Counted from the first letter of the stretch, positions 31,901 to 45,470 are shown. The stretch: DNA of 64,000 nucleotides from Polytrichum commune (GCA_950295325.1 OX485805.1:48010758-48074757), one strand, 5' to 3'. Numbers and translations are program-made. Notes: generated by a model from the letters alone, not told the origin.

Positions 31901-32499
31901 AAGGATTCTTGTCTACCTTACCACCCGTAATAGATGACCCTTATCATGGCTTGACCAATATGTCCGGTAATGAACACATGTCACCATGCCATCAGCTGTA
32001 ATAAATACCCAACTCGACCTACCTTGCCCTTACTACAACCGAATAGGCACTCTACTCCAACCCGTGGTAAGGCTCCTCGCATCCACGACTACCTAGTTCA
32101 TTATGATTTGGTACATTATGATTCAACTTCCAAATGAGCAAAACAAAATGCAAGGTCCTCGGATTGTACATTGTCAATAACACGGTTAGGTGTTTTGTGA
32201 GCTTTGCCGTCAAAGCTCGGTGCCTTTCCTTGAAAAGTTTGAGTTAAGTTTGGTAAACTTTTTTGAGGAAAGGTTTCTCCATGGCAGCCTGGCACACAAC
32301 CAAAATTTATGTGACCCATGTCCAGGCATACAGAGAGGACAAGGGCGGCCCTGCAAATTCCTGATGACTGTCACACTGTGAGACTAGGCAGTAGTGTGTC
32401 TGGGGGAGATTTCTGGGCATAATCGGTCGAGATCCGATCCGAGTGTTTCCAAGTCCAACTGGTTACATGCATGTTGACATCTTTATTACATTCGAAAAA

Positions 32500-32995
32500 G
32501 TCCTCTGAAACAATGGGTAATTTTCCTGAAGTCTTGAAGCCAACTACAGTAGTTATTTCTCAAACTCAGCCGGTTCATCTGTAACTAGCTGTCGATTCTC
32601 TCCATTCATTACTACAGTTGCTTTTTCAACAAATTCTATAGATTCCTCTGAAACGATGGGTAATTTTCCTGAAGTCTTGAATGTCAACTGCTTATTTCTC
32701 AAGCTCAGCCGGTTCATCTGTAACTAGCTGTCGTTTTTCCCCATTCATTACTACAGTTGCTTTTTCAACAAATTCTATAGATTCCTCTGAAACGATGGGT
32801 AATTTTCCTGAAGTCTTGAACGTCAACTGGTTATTTCTCAAACTCAGCCGGTTCATCTGTAACTAGCTGTCGGTTCTCCCCATTCATTGCTACAGTTGCT
32901 TTTTTCACAAATTCCAGAGATTCCTCTGAACTGATGGGTAATTTTCCTGAAGTCTTGAACCTCAACCCGGTCATCTGTAACTAGTGGTCATTGTG
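32500..32995. repeat. Tandem repeat, 139-141-bp unit, about 3.6 copies
   Basis: Units start at 32500, 32641, 32780 and 32919 with TCCTCTGAAACGATGGG, then TTTTCCTGAAGTCTTGAA, CTCAGCCGGTTCATCTG and TACAGTTGCTTTTTC. Copies are 90% alike by eye. A lone related copy at 30,868 shows the unit is also dispersed. Confidence 0.85.
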
Positions 32996-33510
32996 TGAGA
33001 CGGTGAGACTCTTTCGAAGATCAATTTGTTCCAGAGTGGGTGTGAATTCATGAGGACAGTGTGATGAATTTGTTTCTATCTACACTGACTGAATCCCATT
33101 GAGTGAGGGTGGGCTAATTGCAGGGCGTGTGGGAAATTAGTCTCTATGTTTTAAAACTAGTAGTGCCACTAGAAGATCCAGGGTTTTGGGAGCCCAAACT
33201 GTCGAAGTGCCAGAAACCCTCGATGGAAGCTCTTTTTAGAATCTTAATGTTAGGAGATGCTAGGAGTGAGTGAGTGGTTCCGATTGAGAAGAAGAAGAAG
33301 AAGAAGCCTCTTCAAACTCACCAAAACAAATCATGCACTCTACAAACACCTTCGAGCACACCACTAGTTTTCTTCATATGTACGGTGAATGAGCATGTAT
33401 TCATGAAGTTAGTATCACTTAATTAACAAGTTTAGCCCTCTCTAATTTTGAGATTTGGCAAAACAATGCGTGTTATGGAAATTAATACTACACGCATTAA
33501 CTGGGGATAA

Positions 33511-33895
33511 TTAGTGTACAATAAATATTGTATTTAGTGTCATATGATATTTTATGTCAATGTGGTAACTTCTCTAATGACACTTCTTATGTATAAGGTT
33601 ATGAATAGCATTGTCAACGAAACTTACTTTAGTTCATCCGCTTTTGGTATATTATGCATACTAACACTTGTGTAATGGAAGATTGTCATGGATGATTGTA
33701 ATTTGGATGAAAAATCACCTTGTATGTGACAATAGCTGCAACTTTGTAAATATGTAATGCCCAAATTGTTTTACAAGGAATAACAAATAATGTTAGGTTT
33801 ACATTAGGGTTCATGACACTACATGGGCAATTTACAATTAGTATTGAGCAAGACAAATAGAACTGGTGACACTAAACATAATAATTAGTTTAGTT
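33511..33895 (+). mobile_element. MITE with CACTAAATAT-type ends, copy 1
   Basis: Its left end reads AATATTGTATTTAGTGTCA and its right end GGTGACACTAAACAT. The interior (TTACATTAGGGTTCATGACA, GAGCAAGACAAATAGAA) matches the copies at 47,991, 48,924 and 60,459. It has no coding capacity. Confidence 0.7.
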
Positions 33896-34880
33896 AAACG
33901 CCACGGTTACCTCAACAAATCTCAACAACACAAAGTACAACTTGCTTGCCCTCGTGTCCAATGTTCAGAATATCTACATTGGTATGTGCGAATTAGGTTG
34001 CCTCTTTACCCATGCAAAGTAGCTTGGGTCAAAATCAGATCACCAAAACGTATAACATCGTTTATCAATCCATATGGCAACCACAGTAATAGCAAATTCT
34101 TGTATTTTTGTTCCTGTGGCGACAAATCCAAAATGGTGTGGAATGTCGATAAATTAGTGCGAGGCAACCAAATTGCATATATCAGTGTACCTATCCTGGT
34201 TTTGCACTACGCAAAGCTGCCAAAGAACGTGTTAGACTGCGCTGTTTCAATCAGCATCAGGAGAAGCTAATCTTACACCTGAACGATGATCAAGACGTCA
34301 ATCATTTTATTGTTGGGTAGCTCTCATAAACTTGGGTCATTCACTAGTGTAGAGCTGTTGCAAAAATTTCATGTTAGCATTCCACACTCATCTTAGCAGT
34401 ATTTGCTGCCCACTGCAAATTTTCTATTTTCGGAAGATATATCAAGGGGAAAGTTGCAACTTTACACCTACCTGTTCTGCGAACATCAAGTAGACATGGG
34501 TTAGAAGTTGTAGCATGGACAAACAAGCTTGGGTAAAGAATGTACTTATGTACCTGTGATCGATCACCTAGAGATTGCTGAACTCAAGATCAGGCAGAAA
34601 ATACATCTGTATGTGAAGATGTAGAGTGGGAGGAATATCAAGGCTCCAAGTGGCTCCAAGATTTCAATTCGCAATGTCCTTTGTTCTGAATTCTAGGGAC
34701 TTGCAATGTCTGAACTGTAAGCCAAATCAAGGATAATGTGCTACATTGCATTCACCAAAGGAAGCATCAAACAGAGGCATAGAAAACTGATGATTATCAA
34801 CGCTCGACTACTTTATATACGTCTGTGATTGATACCTCAGCTGGAGCTTCTTAAGTTGAAATCACACAATCATTTCCACA
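33896..34880. other. Spacer without recognised gene
   Basis: An open frame at 33,866-34,270 is not convincing. Part of it (GAATTAGGTTGCCTCTTTACC, GGGTCAAAATCAG) recurs in inverse orientation near 46,110-46,170, which marks it as repeat sequence. Confidence 0.45.
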
Positions 34881-34888
34881 TGAAGAAG

Positions 34889-35490
34889 GTGAGGTGCACC
34901 AGAAGCTTAGAATTACCCTCAGGACCTGTCACTTGCATTCTTGCTTCGTCACAAAAGTTGCCAAGTCGAGGAAACACGGCGCAGCATTTCATCCAAGAGA
35001 ATCCAGAGGAAGAGCTAGACAGAGACAATATTTTTGCTGCAACTCAAAACAATCTGGAACCGAGACACATCCATGTTGAGACAAGATAATTGGCAGGTGC
35101 ACCAGAAGCTCGTTACCCTCAGGAGCTCTGAATCTCTGACTCGCATTCTTGCATCCTCATAAAGCTGCTGAATCAGAGCAAACAGCAGGCGCCACATTTC
35201 GTGCATTAAAACACCAAAGGAAGAACGAGACAGATGCGATTTTTGTTACAACTCAACAATCTGAAGCCATGGAAAAACATGTTCAGGTGCACCAGGAGCT
35301 ACCCTCAGGAACTCAAAATCTCTGTCACTCACATTCTTGCATCCTCATAAAGTTGCCAAGACAAGGGGACACATTGCACACATTTCATATATAAAGTCAT
35401 CTGAGGAAGAACGAGACAGATGCGATTTTGGATACAACTCAAAACAAACTGAAACCGAGGAGAAACATGTCCAGGTGCACAAGACGCTTG
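34889..35490. repeat. Tandem repeat, ~195-bp unit, three copies and part of a fourth
   Basis: Units start near 34,889, 35,093, 35,285 and 35,473 with CAGGTGCACCAGAAGCT, followed by TTACCCTCAGGA, TGCATTCTTGC, AAGTTGCCAAG, GGAAGAACGAGACAGA and ACAACTCAAAACAA. It lies downstream of the aspartic protease stop (35,939), possibly in or beyond its 3' UTR. Confidence 0.8.
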
Positions 35491-35938
35491 CTGAGATCAG
35501 AAAAGTGAACCGATCCTTCTACGGCCAAAACTTTGATGATATGGGGGAAATGTACAAGTATACACCGCGCGCAGGTCTGCTTATTAATCTCTTTACATGA
35601 TTCTCTCTCTTCTACAAGAGGAGCTGCTGCTGCCTCGGACCAACCGAGGAAGAGCCAAGGGAGCTCCCGAGCAGCTGGAGGAGCCCCGAAGTCGTCGATA
35701 GAATGTGGGGGAAAACTGGAGCTCAAATCATTACTACTAAACAACAGCAACAACAAGAGAGGTCTGGTTTCTCGAATGTGGACAGGGGAAGCAAACAGCC
35801 GTGGGTTGTAAAACCTTCCAAAAAGAAAAGAAAAGAAACAATTGAAGAAAAAATGAAGTAAGAGGAGGAGGAGAAGAAGAAGAAGAAGAAGAAGCTCTCT
35901 CTGAGTTAGGGTGATAATTGAGCTCAACCGCTCTTCGT

Positions 35939-38900
35939 TCACCGGCCGACGCAGCTTTTAGGGACGTAGCCGAGCTTCCGGCCGATGGTGTCGTAGTACA
36001 CTTGGAAGTTTTGCTGTTGCACGCTCCCGATGATTGTCACGTCGGGCGATGGAACCATGGAGAAGCAGTACGATTGGCTACTCTCGAGAAAAATGAAGTA
36101 ATTCGATGGTGGAAGCAACATGTCGGCGCCGTCGAAGTGGAACGTCATGCTCGGGAGCGTCGGCAAGGCGCCTTTCGCGAACCCGCCGATGCACAAGTCG
36201 AGCCCCGAGGTGTCGTCCACCTTCCGGGGATACGACATAGTCGAAGCGTTCATCGCCATGAGGACCTCTGTGTACGCGACTTTCGCCAACTGCGTGACGG
36301 TCGTACCCGAGTCGAAGATTGTCCCAGCGCCGCCGACGCGGTCGATCTCGAATACGGTTGAGGAGATGTTAAGCAATTTTTCCCCGACGCTGATGCCGTT
36401 CAGCTTCACGTAGTAGTAGGTCGGGTTCTTCGGGTTTGTGAGGAGTGCGAGGTACTTCACGTCTGGGAGCGTCGGCACGGCCGCGTCGCCGAAGAGCAGG
36501 GGGCTTGTCTGCGTCGGCGGAGCTAGCCAGTCGACAAGACAGTAAGAAAATTTTCCATTGAACACCGATTTCAGCTGCGAAGGAAACGAGAGTGGACCTT
36601 GGCCTAATCCTAGTATTCCATCCGCTCCTGCAAACGATCCCTCGTTGTCGTGGCCACACCCAAACGCAAAGTCTGGAACCTGCAAACAAATGCACAAGTA
36701 AGACTTAATCAGCTGAGTAGTTGTATTCTGACTCTCAGTCCGTGCCTATGGCTCATATCATTCACAGTTGGCTCGAAACTCTTACAGACTCATCTTGCAT
36801 TTGTCAGAGTTTGTTTCTTGCAAATATAGGATAAGAAATTATTTGAATGGATATGCTCAGGAAAAGTGTGGCAGTTTCTCTGATGAGGAAGTATATTTGG
36901 AACTGAAATAAGACAGCTAAAGAAGGTGAAAAGGGTTTGGAGTCTGGGACCTGCAAACAAATGCAAAATTACAAGAGATCAATCAACTACAGCCAAGTGA
37001 TAACATTCTGACTCTCAGTTCATGGCTAGGGTTCCTCGTGCCCTTCAAGGTCGGCTCGAAACTCGCACAGACGAGCCTTAGATGTTTTTGTCAGGCTTTG
37101 TTTCTTGGAAGTGAAAATAAGAGATCTTGTTGATGGATTGCTGAGGAATAGAGTGGCAGTTTCTCTGATGAGGAAGTATGACTGGAACTGGGAGCAGAGA
37201 GCTAGTAGCCAATATGTGGAAGAAAGGAAGGAAGGGGGGAAGGTTTGAGAATCTGGGACCTGCAATCAAATGCAACATTACAAGAAAAAAATTAAACTAC
37301 AACCAAGTAAATGTATTCCGATGCTCATTCCATGGTGATGGCTTGTCATGCCATCAAGGTCGGCTCGAAACTCATACCCACGAGCCCAAATGGAGACAGG
37401 AGATTGAGCGAGGTTTCGTGAGAAGGTTTGGGAGTTAACCTGCTGCTTCTGTCCATTAATGCCGTCCATGGTGATTGTGTCGTAGACAAAGTCGCCAGTG
37501 GTGAGGGAGCCGTCGCCGTAGGAGTACCAGTAGACACATGTCGTGTTGTTGCACATGGGGTAGGGGAGGCCATGGCACAGGGCACTGGTGCATGAAAGCT
37601 GCAGGAAAACAAACATGAAAACATGGTTCACCAAGATGATTCGGAGCTTCATAGGAAGAAATTCTATTCCAGACACACGGTACACTGAGGGATGATGTCT
37701 TGCGAAATCAGCACTCACGGGTTATAGGCTCCTGAGTTCCTGAGATTACATAACCTGTCCACAGTGATCGAATTTCGGATACCAAGCACAGGATTCTCTC
37801 AAAATCTCTTAGAGATCACAAAATCGCTCGCATTCGATCATCTCAAACAAAGTCGAGTGCGCTTTATGCCTTACTTGGGTTCTATGGATTGTGTGAAACA
37901 GCTCTTTCTGTCACCATGAACTTCTGATGAGCAAGATAAGATGCCTTGCAAACTGCCCCTAATATTACTGACTCCAGGCAGTTTCGCATAACACAAGCTA
38001 ACCGAATGTAGACATTTGAAATTCAAGGCTAAAACTATCAGAAGTCTTGAAGAACAGAAATGCACTGAATCTGGAGAGCCGAGCCAATCCACCTCCAGAA
38101 ATAAACTTCTCACTGTCACTTCAAAGTAGCAGTGGACGGGTGGTGCCAAACCAAATTTGTTATTTGCAAGACTGCATGATTCTGATGGAATGTGAGCTGC
38201 ACCAGAATGGGCCAGAACAGCCTGCACATTGCTACAGTAGTGGAAATGTTCACAAAGCATGTGTTTGTTGCATCTTCAGAGGTGATTAGTTTCAAGTGGT
38301 GTAGAGCTTAATGTTAGAGAAGACTCGGTGCCAAATGTGCAGAATTTTGGGGAAGAAGATGGCTCACCTTAGTGTATGATGTGGAGGTGCTCGGAAGGAA
38401 CAGGGAGTCATTCTGGGGGTAGCATTTACCACACGGCGAGCATTGCACCCACGTCAAGTCACTGCCAGTGTCCACAATCACCTGAAATACACGCTCCGGT
38501 GTCCCCAATCTCACCGTAGCTAAGTACTCGCCCCTGGCAGCCGCCACAGGTGCCGAAAATCCTCCTGCAGGACCATCAGACTGCAAGTGAGCTAAGAATT
38601 CCAAACTATCCTTAACTCTCGGATTCAACGTCACCCAGCCAGGCAAAGCCATTGTAGAGAGAATCTAACCACTGACACATTTTGTAACCCATAAGTCCCC
38701 ATAACTTTCAAATTTATCACCACCTAGAATACCAAAGCCGATGTAGGGAGAAACTGTTCAATGACACATTTTGTAACCCATAACTATCCATAACTTTTGG
38801 ATTCATAATTACCCAGCCAGGCATTGCCAATGTAGAGAGAAGCTGCTCAATGACACATTTTGTAACCTATTTCTACCCATAACTTCAGATTCATCATCAC

Positions 38901-41121
38901 CCCGCCAGCCAATGTAGAGACAATCTGGCCACTGACATGTTTCGTAACCGCAGGCTGTTATCACAACCCCCACTGAAATCTGTGAAGAATTTAAATCCAA
39001 ACATGAAGTTCCAAGCACGGGTGTTGGATGGTTGCACGAATTTCTCAAATTGGTCGATAAATTCGTGGCCCGAGAACTATTGTTATATCCACTATGTTGA
39101 AGCTATCAATAGTAGATAGTTAGGCACAATTGAGACAGGCATTGGAATGATGGTCAACGGATCTGTGCAATGCAATTTTGCAATGTTAATGCATTTTGAA
39201 GGTCTCTGGAAGAACTGCAAAGGACCCTCATCATTCTACAGCTGCGAAGTAATTCTATCCTGACCTGGTATGCGAAGGAGAGAGTCATGCCCAGGGCAGA
39301 TCAAACGCTAGGTTTCTTGCAAAATTGCACATTGCAACGTGCCTTCAACGACAAGAAATTCCAGAAAACAACCACAGACCTTTATCCAGCCAAGATGACA
39401 TTTCTATAATCCAGAGATATCCAAATTGAAATCCTAACCTATTCCTCATCTCTCATGGGAAAGACAGTTTCGACAATCATTGGAAAGCAGTACCGATTAA
39501 TTTAGGCAAACTGTTCTGTTGCAAAATGTAGTTAGATAATTAGGTACAATTGAGACAGGCACATTGGAATAATGCACAAAGGATCTGTATGATGCAAATT
39601 TGCAGTGTCGATGCATTTGTGAAGGTCTTCAATAGGAGTCATGCAAACGACCTCATCGTGACCTAGGTATCAAAAAACGAAGAACAACAAAAGACACTCA
39701 TGCCCATCGAAGATGATGCAGATGCAGATTGATCAAACTAATGACTGCGGTCACAGTAAGGTCGCCATCGCCAGTACGCAAACCATATTACCTTTCAGGA
39801 TCATCCACTCTGTGAACCCTCGTCAACATTGTGACGAAGTCCCCAAAATTATAACTTGATTCCAACGACAAGAAATTCCAGAAAAGAACCAGAAATATTT
39901 GTGCAGCCCAAGAGGAATGCGTGGAATTCTCATTCTTATAACCCAGAAAAACCCCGAACTGCAACCCTCAACTACTGCTCACAGACAGTGCAGGCAGAGT
40001 CATCTCTTCCGGAAGAAACAGTTTCGACATACATATGGAAAAGCGGTTACTTATATCGTTTCATTTGTAGAGGAAGGCAGACTACACTGTTGTGTATATA
40101 AACCTGCAAGAAATTCCAGATAAGAACCAAAATTCTCTGTCCACCCCAACATAAATGCGTGGAAGTCATCCCATTCTCTTAACCCACCAAAAACACAACC
40201 TTTAAACCTTAACCCTCACCTACTGTTCACCATCAACGGTGGCAGCGTCGACTCTTTTAAAAGAAACAGTTTCGACATTCTCAATGAAGATCAGTTATTT
40301 ATGTCGATTGAGGAGGAAGGAAAATTGCATTGTTTTGTATGTATACCTGCAAGCAATTCCATAAAAGAACCAAAAATCTTTGTCCACCCCAACATAAATG
40401 CATGGAAGTCATCACATCCTCATAACGCAGCCAAAACCCTGACTGTAACTTAACCCTCAACTACTGCTCACCATCGACAGTGGGCAGGGTCATCTCCGAC
40501 GGAACGACAAGCAGTTACTTATTTGGGAAGCTTATATCGATTGAAAAAGAAGGCTGACGTTTAAATTTCATCAATGTCGAATGCATGCATACCTGCAGTG
40601 GTGCCACCGGTGGGGTTACCTCCGGTCTTCGAGCCAGCGGAGGGGCCACCATGGGCATGACCGCCTTTCCTCAGAGCTTGAGCTCTCAAAGAGCTTCTCT
40701 GCACTGCACATCGCAACCTTTGGTGGTCTTTGGGTCCACCACCACCACTTACTTCGGTGGGTTCAGCTTCACAGGGCATATCGATCCTCTGCAGATCCAC
40801 CTTCACGCCATGGCTGCTGCTGCTGTGATGTTGTTTTTGCAAATACTCAGCTGCAGCAGGTTTCGACAACATCCGCCGTCTAGGTGCAATGTCTCCATGA
40901 TTGCTGGTGCTGGTACCGCCATGCTGGCTATGGTGGACCTCAAGCCTGGAGATTAGGAGCTCCTCGGCCTCTTTCTGACTGTCTGCAGCAGCAAGCGAGT
41001 GAGAAGCTTGTGGCAGAGCTGAGAAGAAGAGAATTGCAGTAATCAGCAATGCTAGTGGCCTTTGAAGAATCCGCATTGTGCAGCCGGTAGGATGATGATG
41101 ACCCCCACCTGCCTGCATCAT
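35939..41121 (-). CDS. Secreted nepenthesin-type aspartic protease (A1 family), four exons
   Basis: A1 aspartic endopeptidases use two Asp residues to cut peptide bonds; plant nepenthesin-like members act in the cell wall or vacuole. Exons are 41121-40593, 38564-38368, 37598-37440 and 36679-35939, with phases 1, 0, 0 all matching, giving about 541 residues. The N-terminus has a signal peptide (LLITAILFFSALPQASHS); a second in-frame ATG at 41076 sits right before it and may be the true start. A propeptide follows (DHQRLRCAVQRSSLRAQAL). The first active site is IVDTGSDLTWVQCSPC (exon 2), the second is IFDSGTTVTQLA (exon 4). Other family marks are YSYGDGSLTTGDFVYDT and FGCGHDNEGSFAGADGILGLG. No lesion is seen. 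Introns are 2,028, 769 and 760 nt, and two consist largely of tandem repeats of the exon-intron junctions. Regulation cannot be read from the sequence; upstream DNA is rich in microsatellites. Confidence 0.92.
36671..37400. repeat. Triplicated intron segment containing decoy 3' splice sites
   Basis: The sequence around the real acceptor of exon 4 (36,671 onward) is repeated at about 36,947 and 37,251 within intron 3. On the minus strand each copy carries TTTG(T/A)TTGCAG followed by GTCCCAGA or GTTCCAGA. Each continues with CATTCTGACTCTCAG-like and GTCGGCTCGAAACTC blocks. Only the 36,679 copy leads into open coding sequence. Confidence 0.75.
38622..38960. repeat. Tandem repeat next to exon 2 of the protease, ~95-115 bp unit
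   Basis: ACCCAGCCAGGCA...CCATTGTAGAGAGAA and TGACACATTTTGTAACC recur about four times from 38,622 to 38,960. The first unit overlaps the sequence just upstream of the exon 2 acceptor. Confidence 0.75.
39350..40593. repeat. Tandem ~240-bp repeat in intron 1 carrying decoy 5' splice sites
   Basis: Copies start near 39,862, 40,106 and 40,349 with GCAAGAAATTCCAGAAAAG, plus a more diverged one near 39,350. On the minus strand copies are bordered by TTGCAGGT(A/T)TA, resembling the real exon 1 donor ACTGCAG|GTATGC at 40,593. Confidence 0.75.
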
Positions 41122-42620
41122 GAGCTGCTGGTAGTGAAGAAGGAGAAGACGAAGAAAGGGGGGCAAGGTTTTCTTTTCTTGCACTTTCGGAGAGAGAAAA
41201 AGCCTAACCCTCGGATGAGCAGAAAGGGTTGCAACTCATCAGGCCCAAGGGTAACAAATTGTACCACCGCAAGGGCGACTCAGATTACAAGGGGTGCTGC
41301 TGTCTACTCCTCTGCAGAAACTCCTCTCAACATCAACACAAAATCTCTCTTGCACAAAAAGCTTAACAATCTTCAACCAGCTACGGTCTCTGCACAACAT
41401 GTCCACTCTCCCCTCATGGATACTGTCCGTTGCTGCGACGGAGCTACTGCTGATGCTGCTACTGTCTTTAGTGTACTTGTGCAGGGCATCGCTGTATCAC
41501 GGTCAAGGTCAAGCCAGCATTATCAGCAGCATTGGCCAATGTTCACCTCTACAAGTTTCACAGATGATTCCAGCTACATACAGCAGATTACTACTGATCA
41601 GCTTAAGTTGGCTATGGAGGGTTAACTCTCCAAGGAAGAAGCTCTAAGCGTCCTTGTTGTTGTTGTTGTTGTTGTTGTTGTCGTTGTTCTCCTACGTTGT
41701 TCCTCCTCCAATGTGGGGGTATTGAAGTGAAGAGGTCGTGTGCGGAGACTGAGAGGCTCAAGGGAGTGAGTAGTACTGAAGATGTAATGATGGGAGGAAT
41801 CAGAGTGGGGGGAGCTGGGAATCAAGGCGTCTGTGTCAGTCCGCGTGTAACTTCGGGGATGGCGTACTCCACATGATCCGATCCGAGACTGCATCAGCAG
41901 CATCAGCAGTGGCAAGCTTGTTCTGCAAAAGTGCGTAAGGAGCTGGAGCCTGTCTACTTGATCACTACCATTACCATTACCATTACCATCATCATCATCA
42001 TCACCCAACTCCTCTCGACTTTGCATTCACGCCCCAGTCGCGAGCAATATCAGGACACGGAGATCCTAATAGCCTCCCCCCTCCCCGCCCTCTGCACAAA
42101 AGTTGCCACCTTTGGACCGCCTTTGGACCACCTTTGCGAAACCTTTTTCCTCCACCCCAGCTGCCTGCCGAAGTATCTTGCGGTGTCTTGATCGATGTGT
42201 TTGTCTGCACACGCGTGAGCTTAGTCGACTGAGCCACCACCACCATAACTATTGAAGCTGTCAGTGCCACATTGGCACATAACCCAAAAACTACCAGCAG
42301 CCAGCAGCACCCATATTGCCCTCATCAGTACTGATCCCCCCTACTCATCACTCCCAGTCAGTCACTCCCAATCACACTACCACCGAACGCCCTTGATGGT
42401 CCCAACCCCGTGCCAAACCACTAAAGCTACCTTCACTTCCTTCCATACACACTGCTGATCAGGCAGCAGCTAGCAGCCTCCTCCTCCTCCTCCTCCTCCT
42501 CCTCCTCCGCTTGCAGGCAGGCAGGCAGGGCTACCACCTAGCTTTGACCTAGGTGTCAACTCTTGGGCCTTTTCACTAATAAGGCTGTGACTGCGTGTGT
42601 GTAGGTGTCAAGCTCTTCGT
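41122..42620. promoter_or_regulatory. Upstream region of the aspartic protease, microsatellite-rich
   Basis: No further exon is supported. It contains (GTT)n at 41,652-41,690, (CCATTA)n and (CAT)n at about 41,966-42,003, (CTC)n at 42,478-42,508 and (GCAG)n at 42,514-42,528. The 5' UTR and promoter should lie here; no core element can be assigned with confidence. Confidence 0.4.
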
Positions 42621-45470
42621 ACCACCCCCTCTACCTGCTGCTGCTGCTGCTGGACACCCATCCGCCTCTGACAACAGGCTCTCTGTCATCAACTGCAGCT
42701 AGCACCGAATGCTGCAGGCATTGGTGGGCGAGCAGATGTGTGAGTCATCTGGGTGCGACCTTACACATACACACACACACACACCCCCCTCAAATAACAC
42801 ATAATTTTCACTTCCTGTTTGCAGCAGCCGCTGACGATGAATCTCCCCCACCAACATACTGAATGATATACATAGATGCTTGGGCAGGTATGGGGGTGTT
42901 AACCAAGGGGTGCTAAGTGGCTCGTTTTGTTTCCTTCCTGTTGGCCATCTTCTATTTGTCAGCTTTACCTCATGCAGTTTGTGTTCCGGTAGCAGTGAAT
43001 GTATGGTGAAATTACATCGACAAAATATCGGACATCCCCTCACTTTAAAGTTATGGTGATTGAAGAATGCATGCATGTGTTGATTCCGTACGTGGATGCA
43101 TGGTTGCGTACATAGGTCGGCCTCCCAATTGTGTTCAGTATTGAGTTACAGTACTTAATGAAAATCTGAAGACGGAGTCCACTCAATCTCCTTTAGACAC
43201 GTGTCTTTATTTATGGTGCATGTTCTTGGATCCATTTATACCTAACCAGGACCTGACCACACACCATTCAAATATATATGTATATATACAAATAAAAGTG
43301 TCCGGTCAAGAAAAGTAACCAAATAACAGCCGCGCACCTTACGTTTTTAAGTTAGCTGCAGAGACATTAGATGCTTTGGCCTTGGGCTAAGTAGTTAAGC
43401 TAAGTTAAGTTAGGTGCAGCAGCAGCAGCAGCCGGGTGGAGAGAAGAGACCTGGCTTTTGGTGCAGCCTGCTAGCTACTGGTAACTTAACTGGACGTATT
43501 GATGATTCGGCCAGAGCAAAGGCATGATGAGGGCTATGGCTGCAGCGGCGTTGCATGCAGCAGAGGCGCGCGCGGGTCTTGGAAACCGCGAGAGTGCGCT
43601 GCAGTGGCCGATGCTTGGCTACTTGCTTACTTATTCACTTACAGCAGGTGACTCAGTGTGTTATGGAGAGACTCGGGCGTTATCGTACACGCACGAGCGT
43701 ACCTCACACTCATCCACCATTAAAAAAGAGAACTCGACCCCCTAGATACACGATTAGTAGCTAGCCTGGCCAATTCATCTCCAAAAATGACCCCAAGTAC
43801 ACTAATTCGGCATCGACTTTGAAGCTCACTCCGGTGTCGAATCAACCCAAAAAAAAAGGGTCACAACATCCGAACTGCTTCGTATTCCAAGGGCTGTCAC
43901 ACTACGATCGACCTCCTCTCTCCGTTTCGTGTAGTTTTTAGTAGCTGTCATTGGCACCTGCTGATGTTTGTCGCCGATTCATCTCAAACGACGTCCTCGA
44001 GTGCAGCACTAATGCGGGGGTCTCTGAAGCTAACGACGGTGTTAAAATCAACCAATTAAAAAAGAAAAAGAAGATAAGGTAGCCTCCAGGCTGCATACTA
44101 ATCTTACGTCAGGGTTTCTCGTAAAATGTCGATGATGGGTGAACGAGAGGTGCGATCGATCGTATAAGTTACGATAATCCCCTCTCTGGTCCGTTTCGGT
44201 GGTGTGTTAGTTTGTTGTGGTGGTGGTGGTGGTGGTGGTGGTGGCACCAGCTGATGCTGATGCTTACTTACAAGAAGGCAGGATCCGTGCTGCTGCTGCT
44301 GGCATGGTAACTGCATGCAGGGCAGGGCAAGGCAGAGGACGCGGCAAGCCAAGCCATATCATGGCATGGCATGGCTTGGCATGGCTGGAGATCCGCTCGC
44401 TAGTTCTCTTTCCTGGAAGTGAGCACCACGTAACTTATTACTTTCTTATCCTTTTGTTCCTCTCGTAACTACTTCAAAGGTGTTTGTGAGGGAGGCCACA
44501 GCGCAAGGGCCATGGGGAGTGAGCATGGAAAATGGACGGAAAGTGGATGATGATGATGATGATGATGATGAGGGTGATGACGATGACGATATGTTTTTGA
44601 GGGTCAACTAACTTAGGTGCTGTGTCCCTGCTCACATACCTTTGAGTTGAATTTTTTTTTTAAGTGTTTTTTGAAGAAAGAATCTCGAAATGATTGAGTG
44701 GCACTACAATTCAATTTGTGGCCCTACAGAATTAAAGTGTTTTTGTTGTTGTTGTTGTTGTTGTTAGAGGTGTGTAATTTCTTGGAAGCATCAAATATTC
44801 TTTTTTTCTCATAACTAAAAGGTCTTGCAGGGCTATGGGCCCATGTGTGAGTATGGAAAATGGATGGAAAATGGATGACGGTGTGTTTTTCGAGGGCCAC
44901 CTAACTTAGGCGTAATGTTTGTCCTAGCTTGTGGGTTGGCGAAATACTACACCTTCAAGTTTCATAAACAATCAAATTGTTGGAAGCATTATTGAAATAA
45001 TGAAGCGGCACGTTGGTTTCAAAACTCCAAACAAATCACTTCCAAGATAGTTAACATGCACTGTTGTTGTTGTTGTCATCATTGCCGAGAAGTGAGAACT
45101 AGATGAGAAGATAATAGAGATGCGACAACCATGTCATGTCATACTTAGCCCTCCCTCCCACCAAATACATGTTTTCGAGAAATTAAAGGAGTTTATAGAA
45201 CAAGGACCCAATAAGCATGAGGCAAGCATGAATGACAAAGTTTTTTCAAGGACCAACTCACTAGCATATCAAGTCCTCAATTCTCATGAAATATTGAATT
45301 ATAAGCAATGTAAATGATTGAGTGGCATGACAACTTATCTAAAACCTTAACAACATATTTTCCAACATACTTAGCGGGAATTGTTGATTTGCGTATAGGC
45401 AAGGAGAAAAGCGATGTGGCGGCCATGACATGTCATGGAAGGAGACCCGCTCTTTCTTTGGAAAGTGGCT
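42621..45470. other. Spacer with many microsatellites
   Basis: (CA)n at about 42,768-42,783, (GGT)n at 44,217-44,243, a GGCATGGCAT-type run at 44,355-44,385, (GAT)n at 44,545-44,570 and (TTG)n at about 44,742-44,765. No gene recognised. Confidence 0.45.

Noticed and set aside
33866-34270. 134-codon plus-strand ORF as a gene
   Set aside because: It starts inside a MITE end, and part of it recurs inversely at 46.1 kb; there is no recognisable domain.
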